The notes under the pieces are model-generated. The model was not told the DNA's origin. It made no database searches and saw only the letters and a list, made by a program, of their open reading frames with translations. From the NCBI GenBank assembly GCA_009193035.1, contig SWDT01000002.1, forward strand, positions 62,001 to 126,000: DNA of 64,000 nucleotides, read 5' to 3'. The translations under genes and the position numbers were made by a program. This DNA comes from Halicephalobus mephisto (Eukaryota > Nematoda > Chromadorea > Rhabditida > Panagrolaimidae). Below, piece after piece: positions 45,982 through 57,630 of the stretch. Every line of letters begins with the position of its first letter. Position 1 is the stretch's first letter.

Positions 45982-48204
45982 TCAAAACCTTTTGGACTTG
46001 TCAATAACGACAATTTTGGCTTCTCTATATTTCCTAGATTCAGCATTTCTGAAAAAAACAGTCGATCCTGATTCCATAATGCTATCCAAGGCATTTTTCG
46101 AGCAATATCCAAACCCATAATACGCTCCTTGCCGACTAGTCCATCTCAATCCTCTGACGACCCTTCCAATAACAGTCCTAAAATAAAAAAATTACATTTT
46201 TGTATATATATATGAATACATAATTTCCATATAAAAAACATACATTTTCTATATAAAAAAATATACAACTTCTATAAAAAATATATATAATTTCTATAAA
46301 AAAAATACACTTTCTATATAAAAAAATATATAATTTCTATAAAAAAATATGCATTTTCTATATAAAAATATACATTTTCTATATTAAGAAATACATAATT
46401 TCCATATAAAAATATACATTTTCTATATAAAAAAATATATAATTTCTATAAAAAAATATACATTTTCTATATAAAAAAATATACAACTTCTATAAAAAAA
46501 TATATAATTTCTATAAAAAAAATACAATTTCTATATAAAAAAATATAATTTCCATATTAAGAATATAATTTCTATATAAAAAAATATGCATTTTCTATAT
46601 TAAAAAACTCACCCTTGGGGAATTTCCAGATCTGACTTTTCAACTTCCATTAAATTCTTTCTTTTCTTCTTTTTGTTGATTTTTTGTTTTTCTTCAATAT
46701 CAAATAATCTAGACATTGGAATAATTTTCTTAAATTTCGAAGCTGTAAAAACTGAAATTTCAACATATTCTTCAAAATTACTTTTTTTTGATTTTTCTAA
46801 TTCAATTTTTTCTTTTTCTTTTTTTTCTTTTTTTTTCTCTATTTCGGAATAAATAAAACCCATTCTTTTCGGCGTTCCTTTTCCTGCAGGGATAATCTTC
46901 ACCGGGATAAGTCCATTTTTAACAATTTTCTCCCATCCAAAACTAAAAGGATCATCATTGCTCAATTTACCGTAATTCACTCTTCTGTTTTTCGGTCTTT
47001 TGAAATATTTATTTTTTTCTTCTTCCAATTCAGCATCAATAAACGACGAATTTACGAAATCTACAGTATCCTCTGGAAAATTAAATTTTCCAAAAGAACA
47101 TTTTACATTTTCTTCGTCCCAAAGTCCCAGAACTCTACATCGATTATGTGCAAATTTGTAGAAAATTTCTTTTTCTAAATTTTCATCAAATATCAGATCT
47201 ATGATCATTTCCGGAGGTCCCGATCTGTAAATAAGATCAAATTTCGCAATTATTTCTAAAAAATTTTAATTATTTTTAAAAATAAACAAATTTAACCTTT
47301 AATTTTTTTCGAAAATTTAAATCCCATACTTCCGACAATTAAGGCTCCATCCAAGACATCATTGAAAAAATTTTCTTTTTCATCAGATTTCAATTCTAAG
47401 GTTTCAATTATTTTTTCAAGAGATTTCGGACCGTAAAACGTCAATCTAGCTTTGTTAATTACTGTAGGACAAAATTCCGAAAATTTATCCAAAAATCCCG
47501 GGACAACCGCCGGATGAAGAGAAAATTCAAAAATTTCCGAATCATTTTCCTTTTTTTTCCAAATAATAACCGGTCCTAGGCAATTTTTAAAGGATTCAGA
47601 TTCTGCACAATAAAGAACCAATTCATGACATCTATCATCTGCAAAATTTGGAAGGACTTCGAGTCTTGTAGAAGCTTTCAAAACTGATTCAAATTTTTCC
47701 GATACTTTAATCTGAAAATTCCACAATAAATATAAAAAAAGATTTAAAAATTACCTTGATAATTTTCCAATAACTGTGATCAACAACACAACATCCTCTG
47801 GCCGCGTTCCTCAAACAACTTCTTTGAACTTTCTGATAGCATTTGTAAGGAATCTTCATCCCGAAAGCCTTGATCATCCTATATCTCTTCGCATGCCATC
47901 GATGAGTCCTCAGCAAACTCCCATCAGAACCATCTGCAAACTTCCTACGTCTTCTGTAAAATCTCGAAGGTGGTTTAGATCGATGTTTAGATTTTTTTGT
48001 TGCATTAATTGCGTAATTTCTCCAATTTCTTGGCATTCTTTTAACATTATGGGACATTGCTCGTCTTCTCATATGTCTCGGCAGTCTCTGCATCGGAGTT
48101 CTCGTTCCTCTTCCTGCTTTGAAGGCTTGGAACATTTGCTGGATTTCAGCAGCCCGATCCTTCACCAATTGATTCACATTCACCGCTCTCACATCCACGT
48201 CCAT
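45982..48204 (-). CDS. Ribonuclease P/MRP subunit POP1, 567 aa
   Basis: Exons 47755-48204, 47297-47711, 46613-47255 and 45982-46177 join in frame to 567 residues. POP1 is the large scaffold protein of RNase P and RNase MRP in tRNA and rRNA processing. The N-terminal POP1 signature is strong: LPRHMRRRAMSHNVKRMPR (about 41-59), then RTHRWHAKRYRMIKAFG and RGCCVVDHSYW. Later, IPAGKGTPKRMGFIYSE matches the POPLD region, and the last exon (RVVRGLRWTSRQGAYYGFGY) matches the conserved C-terminus. The acceptor of exon 3 must be the TTTTTTAG at 47256; the nearer TTTACAG would break the frame. A TTTTTTTAG site ends 7 bases before the ATG, likely for trans-splicing. It is shorter than human (about 1000) or yeast POP1, mostly by a reduced middle region. 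Confidence 0.9.
46190..46605. repeat. Minisatellite filling POP1 intron 3
   Basis: About 18 degenerate copies of a 20-25 base unit of type ATACATTTTCTATATAAAAA. It occupies nearly the whole intron. Confidence 0.85.
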
Positions 48205-48681
48205 CTTAAGTCTAAAAAAATTAAAAATAAATTTTAAAAAATTAAAACAAATTTAAAAAGAAAATCACAAAAAATAAACATGTTGTTAAAAAATAGTCTC
48301 GACACGAATTTCTAGAACTTGCAGGGAACTACAGTAATCTGCGCGATGAGATCGGTCTTGCGTCTCGGTTGTTTTGTAATTTTACGATTTCGTGGTCAAT
48401 TTTCCGAATATTTTACCTAAATGCATTTATAAATTTCTGGATTCAGGCTATATGAAGTACGTAACTCTCTGTTCATCTTCAAGAATCTGGGATTATATAC
48501 GAAAACTAATAAATATTCAAAAAAAAAATGAAAATCAACTCCCAAATAACTCACCTAAGAGGGATTGCTGTACTTATGGAGACAAATTTAAAAATATAAC
48601 AAAGTAATAAACTTTGATCAACTACAATTATCAACCAAGCTGATTTTTTAACGAATAACTTGAAAAAAATACAAAAAAAAA
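48205..48681. promoter_or_regulatory. Upstream region of POP1 with spliced-leader acceptor
   Basis: AG at 48212-48213 (minus strand TTTTTTTAG) lies just upstream of the POP1 ATG. At about 48340-48366, CTGCGCGATGAG and TTGCGTCTCGG resemble the GCGTCTC-type core promoter words common in Caenorhabditis. This would favour an independent POP1 promoter over an operon with the gene upstream. That reading is inference. Confidence 0.4.
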
Positions 48682-50589
48682 TTATTCAGCAGCTTTGATC
48701 CTTAAACGATCAAATTCAGTTTCTAAATCCTTGAAAAACGAATTATAATTGATTTTGTGATATAACGGTGAATTTTTTTCCTTGAGATCTCTCATGTCAT
48801 GGATCAAATGGGATATGCCCACGGGCACTTTGTCTTTCGGACCACTGAAAAAAGTATTAAGTAATTTTTAAAAAAATACTACTTACACAACTATCGAATT
48901 TCCACCAAGAAGACAAACAGCATCCAAAACGTCTTGGGAATTTTTTTCGTCAGCGATATATACAGCCATGATCCTCCCGTCGAACGGTTTCGCCATTCCA
49001 GCTCCGTAACATTGTCTGATATATTCGGAAATTGTTTTACATTCTTCGATTAAGTGTGAAAATTCAGAAGTACCACTAGTTGAATCTGATTCAGCTACAT
49101 TTACCAGTTCCGTTATCCCAACGAAGTCGAATCCGGCCATGGCGGCCAGCATCAGTCTCCTCCGCATGTAACTAGGAAGACTAACCAAGTCCTCGTGGTA
49201 GACTACAGTATTGCATTCGGATAATCTTTTCGTCATTGCATTCCTCGATGTTTTTAGACAAGTCAATAGGTGTTCTTGGGCCTGAAAAATCATAAATCCA
49301 AATCACACAGTACAGTATCTAACTTCAGAGCTATTGCAATATATCCAGTAGATTTCGCAATTTCTAAATCAGAAATTCCAAAGATTTCATTGCTAGTTCA
49401 AATTCGAGAGGATATTGTGGGGATTTCAGGGATATACAGTACTTTTCTATTACTGTGCAATGAACCAAATAATAATTAATAAGTTCAAAATTATGGAATC
49501 ACATAGTTTACGAAATTGTCCCCAAAGTACAGTAATAGCACGTACAAGTTAGGTGCGGCTGATCTAAATCCCATGTCAGTCCTTCGAACGTTAAATACAG
49601 TATGGTACAGTTTCAAAACTATTAATTGTAACATTTTCCATAATTTCCATAATTTTCGAATCCAAAACTTCAAGAATACAATGGACAGTTTAAATTACAG
49701 AGGATATTCTAACGATTACAGGAATATTCAGTGCTTTCTTGTTACTGTATAATAAAAAAAATTATAGCTAATAATTCTGAAATTACGAGCCATACCGCAC
49801 ACGCACATATCTATGGATATATCAAAGAGAATTGTATACAGGTGTATATATATGTGCGTATACATATATAAGCAAACGAATGGACATATATATCAATGTA
49901 AATATACACAGATCTATATATCTGCGTGTATATAGATATGCACATAAATAGATACGTATATATATCGATATGAACATAAATATATAAAGATATGCATATA
50001 AATGGATGTATATGGATATATATCTATATAAACATATATATATATATCTATATATGTGCGTGTATAGAGATCTATATGTATGAACATTGATATATGTGCA
50101 TGTATACAGATATGCATACACTTATATATAACCATGTGTAAAAACATCTTCAAAACTCACAGGACCGGCTATACATCCCAGATAATACCGTTTTTGTCTG
50201 GTTTCCTTGTCATCGGTCAATTGAGCAAGCATAGGACTGCCGTTGAAGGCCAGAAGTGCTTCTTTCTTGCCAGTAACGAAGGCTCCCGAGAGATCGAAAA
50301 CAGAAGACGTGTCGAAATCCGTATTCAAGTGTCGGATTGGAGAAGTAAAAGCATCCCATCGGTTTTTAGGCGAGTAACCATGGATAAATTTTCTTTTTTT
50401 CGGAGTGATTTGAGAAAATCCGCCAGATAAAAAAGAATCCTCAAATCTCACCGAATGTGATGGCGGATTTGATTTTTCAAGTTCTGATTCTATTTTTCTC
50501 AATTCTGCTTCAAGTTCTTGTTTTTTTCGTAACAATTCTGCCGCTCTAGATCCAGATTCGTCCCCAACAGGACTACCGCCATCAGACAT
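48682..50589 (-). CDS. Unrecognised conserved-looking coiled-coil protein, 328 aa
   Basis: Exons 50161-50589, 48887-49281 and 48682-48844 join in frame to 328 residues. The N-terminus (about 14-42) is a strongly charged coiled coil (AAELLRKKQELEAELRKIES). A basic Ser/Pro-rich linker with TPKKRKF, a plausible nuclear localisation signal, follows. The C-terminal two thirds look globular, with SYMRRRLMLAAMAGFDFVG, CYGAGMAKPFDGRIMAVYIA and LDAVCLLGGNSIVVG. The last part (SHLIHDMRDLKEK, FFKDLETEFDRLR) is helical. I do not recognise the family. Composition, clean splice sites and frame continuity say it is a real gene. A TTTAG acceptor lies upstream of the ATG. A nuclear role is only suggested by the basic motif. 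Confidence 0.8.
49800..50145. repeat. TATA/CATA-rich microsatellite in the first intron
   Basis: A degenerate (TA)n and (CATATA)n run with repeated GTATATAGATATGCATA-like words inside the intron 49282-50160. Open frames over it encode Tyr/Ile-rich repeats and are not genes. Confidence 0.85.
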
Positions 50590-51291
50590 CGCGTCCTTCG
50601 TTCCAATGTTCTCCTAAATCCACTTTCATATATAAATTTTTAGAAAACTACACTAACCTTACAGTCTAAAGTCATAACCTTCCAAAAATAAAAAAATAAA
50701 AAAAATAAAAAATAAAAAAGTTAAATTTTTTGAACAAGTCGAAAAATCAGACGCCACTTCAAAGAAAAAAACTATGGCGGGGTTATTGGCAACTCGAACA
50801 AAACGCCAAAATCGAAAATAAAAATCATTTACTTTTTAGGATTTTTAAACTCAATTAAATTTCCTCCAAAATTAAATATTCTAAATGTTCAAATTTCTAT
50901 AAAATATCTCTCAACAACCCAAATACTGTAATTTATTTTAAATTTAAACATATTTTTCTTCAAAAAAATCTGGAAAAATTCGATCCAAAATTTGCCCCAT
51001 ACCTAAAAATAAAAAATTCAACTTTTTAAAGATATTTGTCATATTGATGTGTCTTATTTCTTGAAATATTTTCTTATTTAATCAGAAAATACAACTTATT
51101 TTTCTAAATCAACTTTTTACCGTATAGTTTCGAAATTGAATTTTATTGAGTCACAAACTGCTTTGGAAAATTGAGAATCCGTTGAATTAGGACGTTTACA
51201 CATAAAAAACGTGATACGGATATGAGAGCTTGCCCATGGAAAGTGAATGGCTTTTCAGTTCAAATAAAAAAAATACTGTTAAAAAAGTTCT
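50590..51291. other. Intergenic between dpff-1 and the coiled-coil gene
   Basis: AT-rich DNA. No coding frame or clear motif apart from the upstream acceptor near 50616. Confidence 0.5.
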
Positions 51292-53355
51292 TCATCGCTT
51301 AGGATTGCTTGCTTTGTCGCCGAATTCATTTTGGCAAAGAAGACATGACCACTCATTTTCCGGTGGCTTCTTAAGTGGAGGAGTAAGGCAGAAGCAATGG
51401 AACCCTCGATCACAATCATCACAAAACCTACAATAAAAAATAAATACAAAATCCATATATAAAAAACTTACAAAAGTTTATCATCATGATCCGATGATCC
51501 ACAAATAGCACAACTTTTACATTCAATACATTGCCATCCATGTCTTTTCGTTGATATAATCATATTCGGCGTGAATTTCAAACAAGTCGGATGAGCTGAA
51601 AAAAATAATAATTAGAAATTTAAAAAAAGTTGAAAACACTAAACAAAAATTTAAAATTTTCTTTAAAAAAGTCGAAAATTTTCTAAAAAGTTGTAATTTA
51701 AAAAATAATAAATTTCTTAAAAAGTTTAAAGAATTTTTATAAAAAAAATTAAATTTTCTAAAAAGTTGTAATTTAAAAAAAATAAATTTTCTAAAAAGTT
51801 TAAAGAATTTTCATAAAAAAATTAAATTTTCTAAAAAGTTGTAATTTAAAAAAAAATTAAATTTTCTAAAAAGTTTAAAGAATTTTTATAAAAAAAATTA
51901 AATTTTCTAAAAAATTTAAAGAGTTTTTATAAAAAATTTAATTTTCTAAAAAGTTGTAGATTTTTTATAAAAAAAATTTAATTTTCTAAAAAGTTGTAAA
52001 TTTTTTTAAATTAAAAACTTACCGCTTCTGCCGCAATCGTGACATGACACCAAATCTTCTGGTTTCTTTGTTCTTTTGTTTTCAAATTTCGTTCCTTCAC
52101 AAAAGTCACACGTATCCGATATAGGAAGGCTTGGTGATGCAACAACTGAAATTACGTTTTTGTTATTAGTTTTTTCAACACCGATTTGTTCCACTTCCAT
52201 AATTTGCCAAAACTCTTTATCATCTCCGTGCAAGTAAACTGAAAAGACAATTTTTAGATAAACACGAGAGAATAATAAAGATGTGGCGATGAAAATGGAC
52301 AAAACCGGCGTTTTTCGAATAGACTCTATTGGAATTTGTGGATAAATAGTAGATAGAACTCTAGACTAAAGCTTCTAAGAGACTTGCATTGTTCACAAAA
52401 CTTGCGTGGTTCGAAAAATCCCGCTACTTCCCGAGATAAGTAAGCCTCTAAACACCCGGAATCTTTTTGAAAAGCTCTAAATATTCAAAAACGAAATTTG
52501 GGGGTTGGCAGTATGTCCCGAAACTCAATGTGAGAGGGCAATTTCAGAGCTTCAAAGTGGAGTCATACTTGGACTGTTAGGCTGATCCGAATGCGAATGG
52601 AGACGGTGGTAAGTGAGTCCCGGTCTGGATTTGTAACGAGCGCCGCATTCTGAAATGGGACAGTTATGTCGATTTACGGGATTCGTAAAACTCACCAGTA
52701 CACTGGAACGGTCTGGTGTCTGCTTGTGATTGGTTGCTGGAATTTGAACCACTGGCTCCTGAATTACCGGCAGCATTAGACCTCCTCCCGACTCTGGGGG
52801 CGAAGTTGTTGTCTTTGGTCCGTTTTTTCTTCTTCTTTTTGTCGCCCCAGTCATCTTCGTCGGACAAATCAGGCTCAAAGTCGTCATCGTGTTCCATTTC
52901 GAATTCGAGCTGTTCGAAATTCGTTTTTCCTCCGTTGACTTTGGGGTTGATGGAATCATTCGAAGCCTCATTCGTCACACTGGCAGACGGCTGTTCTGGA
53001 TTCACCAGGGATTCCACTGCATGTTTCAACGCCGGATCCATACTCAAAATGTACTTGAATTCGACTTCGTCAAAATTTACATTGTTTTTCTTGCGCCATT
53101 TGGCCGCTTTGTACCTAATCACCTGAACCACAGCTGATTACCGAAAAACACCGAAATTCGTCAACTAACCTCCGTAGGTTTGATCGGCTTGTATCGGTCA
53201 GCCGCATGTCTCACCAAATGGTCGCTGGGCCGCTGGGCGATCCCCGTCTGCTGGTCGAAGAACGATTGCTGCCGTCGACGTTCCGCGTTGAATCTTTTAT
53301 TGAATTTCACACAGTTCCGTACCTGATCCATATAAGCCGTCTCCGAGATCATCAT
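51292..53355 (-). CDS. DPFF-1/BAF45 (d4, Requiem) double-PHD-finger chromatin protein, 389 aa
   Basis: Exons 53170-53355, 52696-53122, 52569-52649, 52023-52238, 51472-51595 and 51292-51427 join in frame to 389 residues. DPF proteins are accessory subunits of BAF (SWI/SNF) chromatin remodellers and bind acetylated or crotonylated histone H3 tails. The Requiem N-terminal domain (about 1-75) has [15 protein letters not shown] and FDQQTGIAQ, then AAKWRKK. An acidic, Lys-rich linker follows. A single C2H2 finger ([17 protein letters not shown]...HSH) lies near 203-225. Tandem PHD fingers start at C275 ([26 protein letters not shown]) and continue with [19 protein letters not shown] and WSCLLC. All zinc ligands appear present. 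A TTTTTAG acceptor at 53372-53373 precedes the ATG. The gene is divergent from san-1. Confidence 0.93.
51600..52020. repeat. Tandem repeat in a dpff-1 intron
   Basis: About five units of 60-75 bases with AATTTTCTAAAAAGTTGTAA and AAAGAATTTTTATAAAAAAA. Confidence 0.8.
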
Positions 53356-54141
53356 CAAGCCCGTTTATTACCTAAAAATTCGGCAAAAATAAAAAGTACA
53401 AAAATTTGAAAAATCGATAAATCAATAAATGTTTACTTTTTTAGGTAAACTCGATAAAAAGTAGATAAAAATATCGAGATTTTTATTGTAATGATAATAT
53501 TAATGAAAAAAAACCAAGTTTGACAGAAGAAATTAGGTGAGGTTTCCTGTCAGCAAAAATATCGACTAGTTTCGACAGCAACAACCAACCGACCGCCAGC
53601 TTCCGCACCGTGCGCGCAACGTGGGGAAACCGCGGGAAATCCTGCCGCCAAAGAAAAATTTTAAAATTTTCATTCACGAATGAAGTAATCCGGCGGGATC
53701 ACTTGTGTTTTTTTAAGTGTTCACAAACGCTTCCATATATAACTATTAACCCTCAGAAGTGAACAAAGGGTTTAGGTTCCATATTATTCCGGTTCAAGGA
53801 TTTCGGGATCCATTTAGGGACAGGATATAGTTCCAGAGTATTGGTTACGAAATCGTGTAAGATTACGAAATAACTACCACGGAAAACTAAAATTACTGTA
53901 TAGATTGCTTTAATATCCTGGAAAATCCCGGAATTTCGTGTCGGGATCATTTCGTGGAGATTTTTATTTTTTATGATTTTCGAAATTTCTAAAAAGTTCT
54001 GGAAATTCGCATCGAGACTATTCTAGAATAATTTTAGTTTTTTAACTTCTCACTTGTTTTGAAATTTCGTGTCGGGACCGTTTTGAGATGTTTTAAAATT
54101 TTTACAATGATATTGTTTTTAAATTTTGCTTTTTTAGGATC
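53356..54141. promoter_or_regulatory. Shared divergent promoter region of dpff-1 and san-1, with an E2F-like site
   Basis: The 786 bases between the two start codons contain a GC-rich patch at about 53580-53650. Within it, 53632-53639 is GCGGGAAA, whose reverse complement TTTCCCGC fits the E2F consensus TTTSSCGC exactly. Spliced-leader-type acceptors lie at 53372-53373 (minus) and 54136-54137 (plus). Function is inferred from position and motif only. Confidence 0.5.
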
Positions 54142-55706
54142 ATGGCTTCTCAGAAATCTCGACAACTTGACTGGATGGACAACTTGGAGAACATGCGGCC
54201 TTTGAGAGGAGGACGTCCGGCGGCGGCAGTTCTGGCCTCTGCGAATCCGAACGTGACCGTCGACGAAGCAAAACGAAAATTCGAAGAAAACTTTGCAAAT
54301 GCGGACATGGCAGATGATCCATTAGATGTCATGATAAATTTTGTTCATTGGTTCCAATGGAACATCCCCTCAGGAAGAGTCGACATCCTCCAGCCTATGG
54401 TTTACAGAATCCTAACCAAGTACGGAACCGATCCCCGGTACAGAAACGACGAAAGAACCATGAAACTATGGCTGACATTAGCCGATAACTTCCCTGAAAG
54501 AGGATTTGCCGTCATGGACCTCGCTTGTTCCAGAGGATCGTGCAAAGAACTCGCAAAATTTTACATTTTCTGGTCGAAGATGTACGAATACGCAGGTTTG
54601 TCGTCATTTCTGGCAAAATTCATATAATTTTTCGATAAAATTCACATATCATTTTTTGGTAAAATTCATATATAATTTTTCGATAAAATTCACATATCAT
54701 TTTTTGGCAAAATTCATATAATTTTTCGATAAAATTCATATATCATTTCTGGCAGAATTTATAAGTAGAACTTTGTCAAATCCATAAGAGTCTTCTTCGA
54801 CAATATTAATATACGAAATTACATATTAAAACTCATATAAATCTGGTTTTGATAAAAATCCATATATAAAGTTGTTTTTTGTAAATTTTTATATGGAATT
54901 ACTTGTTTTATAAAAACCCATATATGAAATCATTTTCGTAAATTTTTATGTGAAATAATTTTCTTTCGTGAAATCCATATATGAAGTTGTTTTTGGTCAA
55001 GTTTATATATGAAGTAATTTTAGAGCAGATGAATAAGGCCCGAGAAATCTTATCCAAGGGTATTAACAACAGAGCTGCTCCCATTAACGAACTGTACGAG
55101 GCTTCGGACGAACTTGAAGTCAGAATTCTTCGATGGACGATAGAAAAAGAAAAAAGACAATCGGAATTGGATCTTGATGACGATAGTTTCATCGAACATT
55201 GCGACAGACAAGCTTTCAATGAATTAGAACCAGTTCAAGATAGACGAGGATTGATTGGAGCCCCTATTGTCAGAGTCATAAGTGCACCTCCTCCTCGATT
55301 AGGTTCCGAAATCCCCACTTCCGGAGGTTCATTCGAAGTATTCGCTGATTATGAAGAAGACGAACCAATTCCTCAACCAATTGCTCCTCAAAAGGAATTT
55401 CCAGAACTCTCCAACGATCCCGACTATCAATCCATCTTCGGCTACAAGGAATTTCCAAATCCTCATGTCAATATCACCAAAAATTCTCGTTCCAAAGATG
55501 TTAAAGAAAACGGAATCCCCGGTATTGTTACTCCAGAACAACCATTAGCCAGTTTCGTCGTCTATTACGAAGCCCAAAACGCTCAAAAACTAAAACTCAA
55601 GTTCGCCATCAAACGAGAACTCGTCGAATCCTGTTCTATTGAAGAAGCTTTCTTGTCCAAAATCTCTGAAAATTTTCTAAATAACGAAAACATCAAAATC
55701 CATTAA
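54142..55706 (+). CDS. Spindle checkpoint protein SAN-1/MAD3 (BubR1-like, no kinase), 378 aa
   Basis: Exons 54142-54595 and 55024-55706 join in frame to 378 residues. MAD3/BubR1 with MAD2, BUB3 and CDC20 forms the mitotic checkpoint complex that inhibits APC/C. The Mad3/BUB1 homology region (about 55-175) shows DPLDVMINFVHW, DPRYRNDERTMKLWL, ELAKFYIFWSKMYEY and GINNRAAPINELYEA. The segment GAPIVRV matches BubR1. FEVFAD at 255-260 fits the ABBA motif (Fx[ILV][FY]x[DE]) and KEN at 312-314 fits KEN box 2. The position of KEN box 1 reads LEN (15-17) in a context like BubR1's, ...PLRGGR. No kinase domain follows, as in nematode SAN-1. TTTTTTAG ends 4 bases before the ATG. The start is unambiguous. 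Confidence 0.9.
54600..55018. repeat. Tandem repeat in the san-1 intron
   Basis: Units of about 45 bases of AAAATTCATATATAATTTTT and CGATAAAATTCACATATCAT, becoming degenerate toward 55018. Confidence 0.8.
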
Positions 55707-55854
55707 TTTTGTTAAACTGTATTTTCTCACTAAAATTGGAAAAATTTAACATAAGGCTAAAATCAAAAAACGAAGCGATACCCGGTGAACAATGGTGACT
55801 TCGAGTTAATACAGTTGTAGATACAAGTTTTCAAGATAAGACATCGGGGAATGT

Positions 55855-57630
55855 TCAAGCATCCAGAGCCCATTCATTTTCACTTATGAATGCATCTAGC
55901 ACTTCTTTCATGGCTAGATTCGGGATTAGTTGATCAACAGTAAGAGGAACTCTCGTTATAGGATCAAAATGTCCAACTCGATGAAGATGTTCCTTGATAT
56001 CCGATCTGTCATAGGTAATTCCGGAAGGAGTAATAACTGGATCTTTAAGAAGTTCAAAACTTATTTTTCCACAAAGATAATCCGGAATTTCTCTTCTTTG
56101 TCGTCGTTTGTCCACTTGAGAAAACAAATTATTCAACATTTCTTTGTTTTTGTAGCCTTGGTTCCGAAGTTGTTCTTGTTTTTGTTGACGTTCTTCATCC
56201 GATATAATTTCAGATTTTTCCTAAAAATCAAAAAATAAAATTTTCACTAAATATTTTTAAAATTTATGTTTTATTTTTAGGTGATATTTTTAATCTTGCA
56301 CAATTTCGTAATAAATCTAAAAATCCAAAAATTTAGTTTTACGAAATCATTTTGGAACAAATTTCCAGAAGTTTCAGAAACTAAAGCAGCTCACATCAAG
56401 ATTATTTCGTAATCTCACATGATTTCTCAATGTTTTAAAAACATATCTGGAAATTTCTAAGCCGAAGTAATATGGAATTTGAAGTTTCTCTTTATCCCCA
56501 GCTGTTAGTAATTATATATGGAAGCACTAATGGATATTAAAAAAGTTAAAACTAAAACTAAAATAATTTTTTAAAAATTTTCAATAAAAACCGAAATAAT
56601 TTGGTTTGAAAAATTTTTTAATTTTTAAAAAGTCAAAAAACAAACCAAATCTTCGATGGATTTGCAGATGTCATCGTCGATCAACCGATTGAGATAACTT
56701 TGAAGCTCGATTTCCTGTGTCAATCGCTTGTCTTCTTCGATTTTGAATCTCTCCCGACGAGCTTGTCGTAACATCAGCGTAATGTCGTCTCCGTACGATG
56801 TTTTCTGATTTAATGCAAATTCATTGGCTCTCGTCAAAACTTTTATAGCTTCATCATAGTATCCAAAGTGAGTGCAGATCTTTCCCAGAAGATAATTCGC
56901 CTAAAAAACAAAAAAAATTTAAAAAAATAAAAACAAAAAAAATTTAAAAAATTAAAATTAAAAATTACTTTGATGTTTTTTGAATCCAATTCTAGTGCTC
57001 GTCTACAGTCGGCTTCGGCGTTTTCCCAATGTTTGAGCTGCAAATGACATAAGGCTCGGCTGAAATAAGGCTTATCTTAAAAAAGATAACTCTATATAAA
57101 AAATCAATAATATTATTTAGAAAATCAATGATTTTGTACAAAAATTGATGATTTTACACCAAAAATGGGGAATTTTATTTAAAAATGAGGGTTTTTATAT
57201 AAAAAAATGGTGATTTTATATATGAAATTAATAATATTATTTAAAAAATCAAAAATTTCATAAAAAAAACCAAATATTTTACACAAAAATCAACGATTTT
57301 ATTGAAAAATAAAGTTTAGTGTAAAAAATTAGTAACTTTAGTTTTAAAAATTACATTTTAAAAAATAATTTTATAAAAAAATTGATTATTTTATATAAAA
57401 ACTTACTTTGTGAAATAGGTAGCTTCAGTATTGTTTCTGACAATAGCATCACTGTAGGCTTTAATTGCGTCATCGTATCTTTGAGCTTGATAAAATTTGT
57501 TTCCGCGATCTTTGTAATCCTTGGCGGTGAGTTTTTCGGGTTCTTGCGGCTTTTGTGGAGCCATTCTTTCGCGTTCAGAAGCTTGTGTCGGTGCCGTCGC
57601 GCTTGCTGGAAAGGAAGATGTGTTGCCCAT
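55855..57630 (-). CDS. CHN-1/CHIP (STUB1) cochaperone U-box E3 ubiquitin ligase, 311 aa
   Basis: Exons 57407-57630, 56969-57059, 56646-56900 and 55855-56220 join in frame to 311 residues (human CHIP 303). CHIP binds Hsp70/Hsp90 C-termini through TPRs and ubiquitinates their clients; in C. elegans CHN-1 also works with UFD-2. The TPR domain (about 38-145) contains [39 protein letters not shown] and [16 protein letters not shown], with the Lys/Asn clamp residues in place. A helical linker ([22 protein letters not shown]) follows. The U-box at 235-307 has [28 protein letters not shown] and [15 protein letters not shown]. It converges on san-1 with 148 bases between stop codons. Confidence 0.95.

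Noticed and set aside
47221..47255. POP1 exon 3 starting at the TTTACAG acceptor near 47230
   Set aside because: It breaks the frame with exon 2. The TTTTTTAG acceptor at 47256 keeps it open and adds a sensible segment (IIAKFDLIYRSG).
49822..50153. Tyr/Ile-rich membrane-like frames
   Set aside because: They translate a TATA/CATA microsatellite in an intron.
42000..55000. A single operon of the five minus-strand genes from dpff-1 to the TAF10-like gene
   Set aside because: Gaps between genes are 480-820 bases, larger than usual for nematode operons, POP1 has its own promoter-like words, and a plus-strand gene overlaps the end. I could not test for SL2-type trans-splicing.
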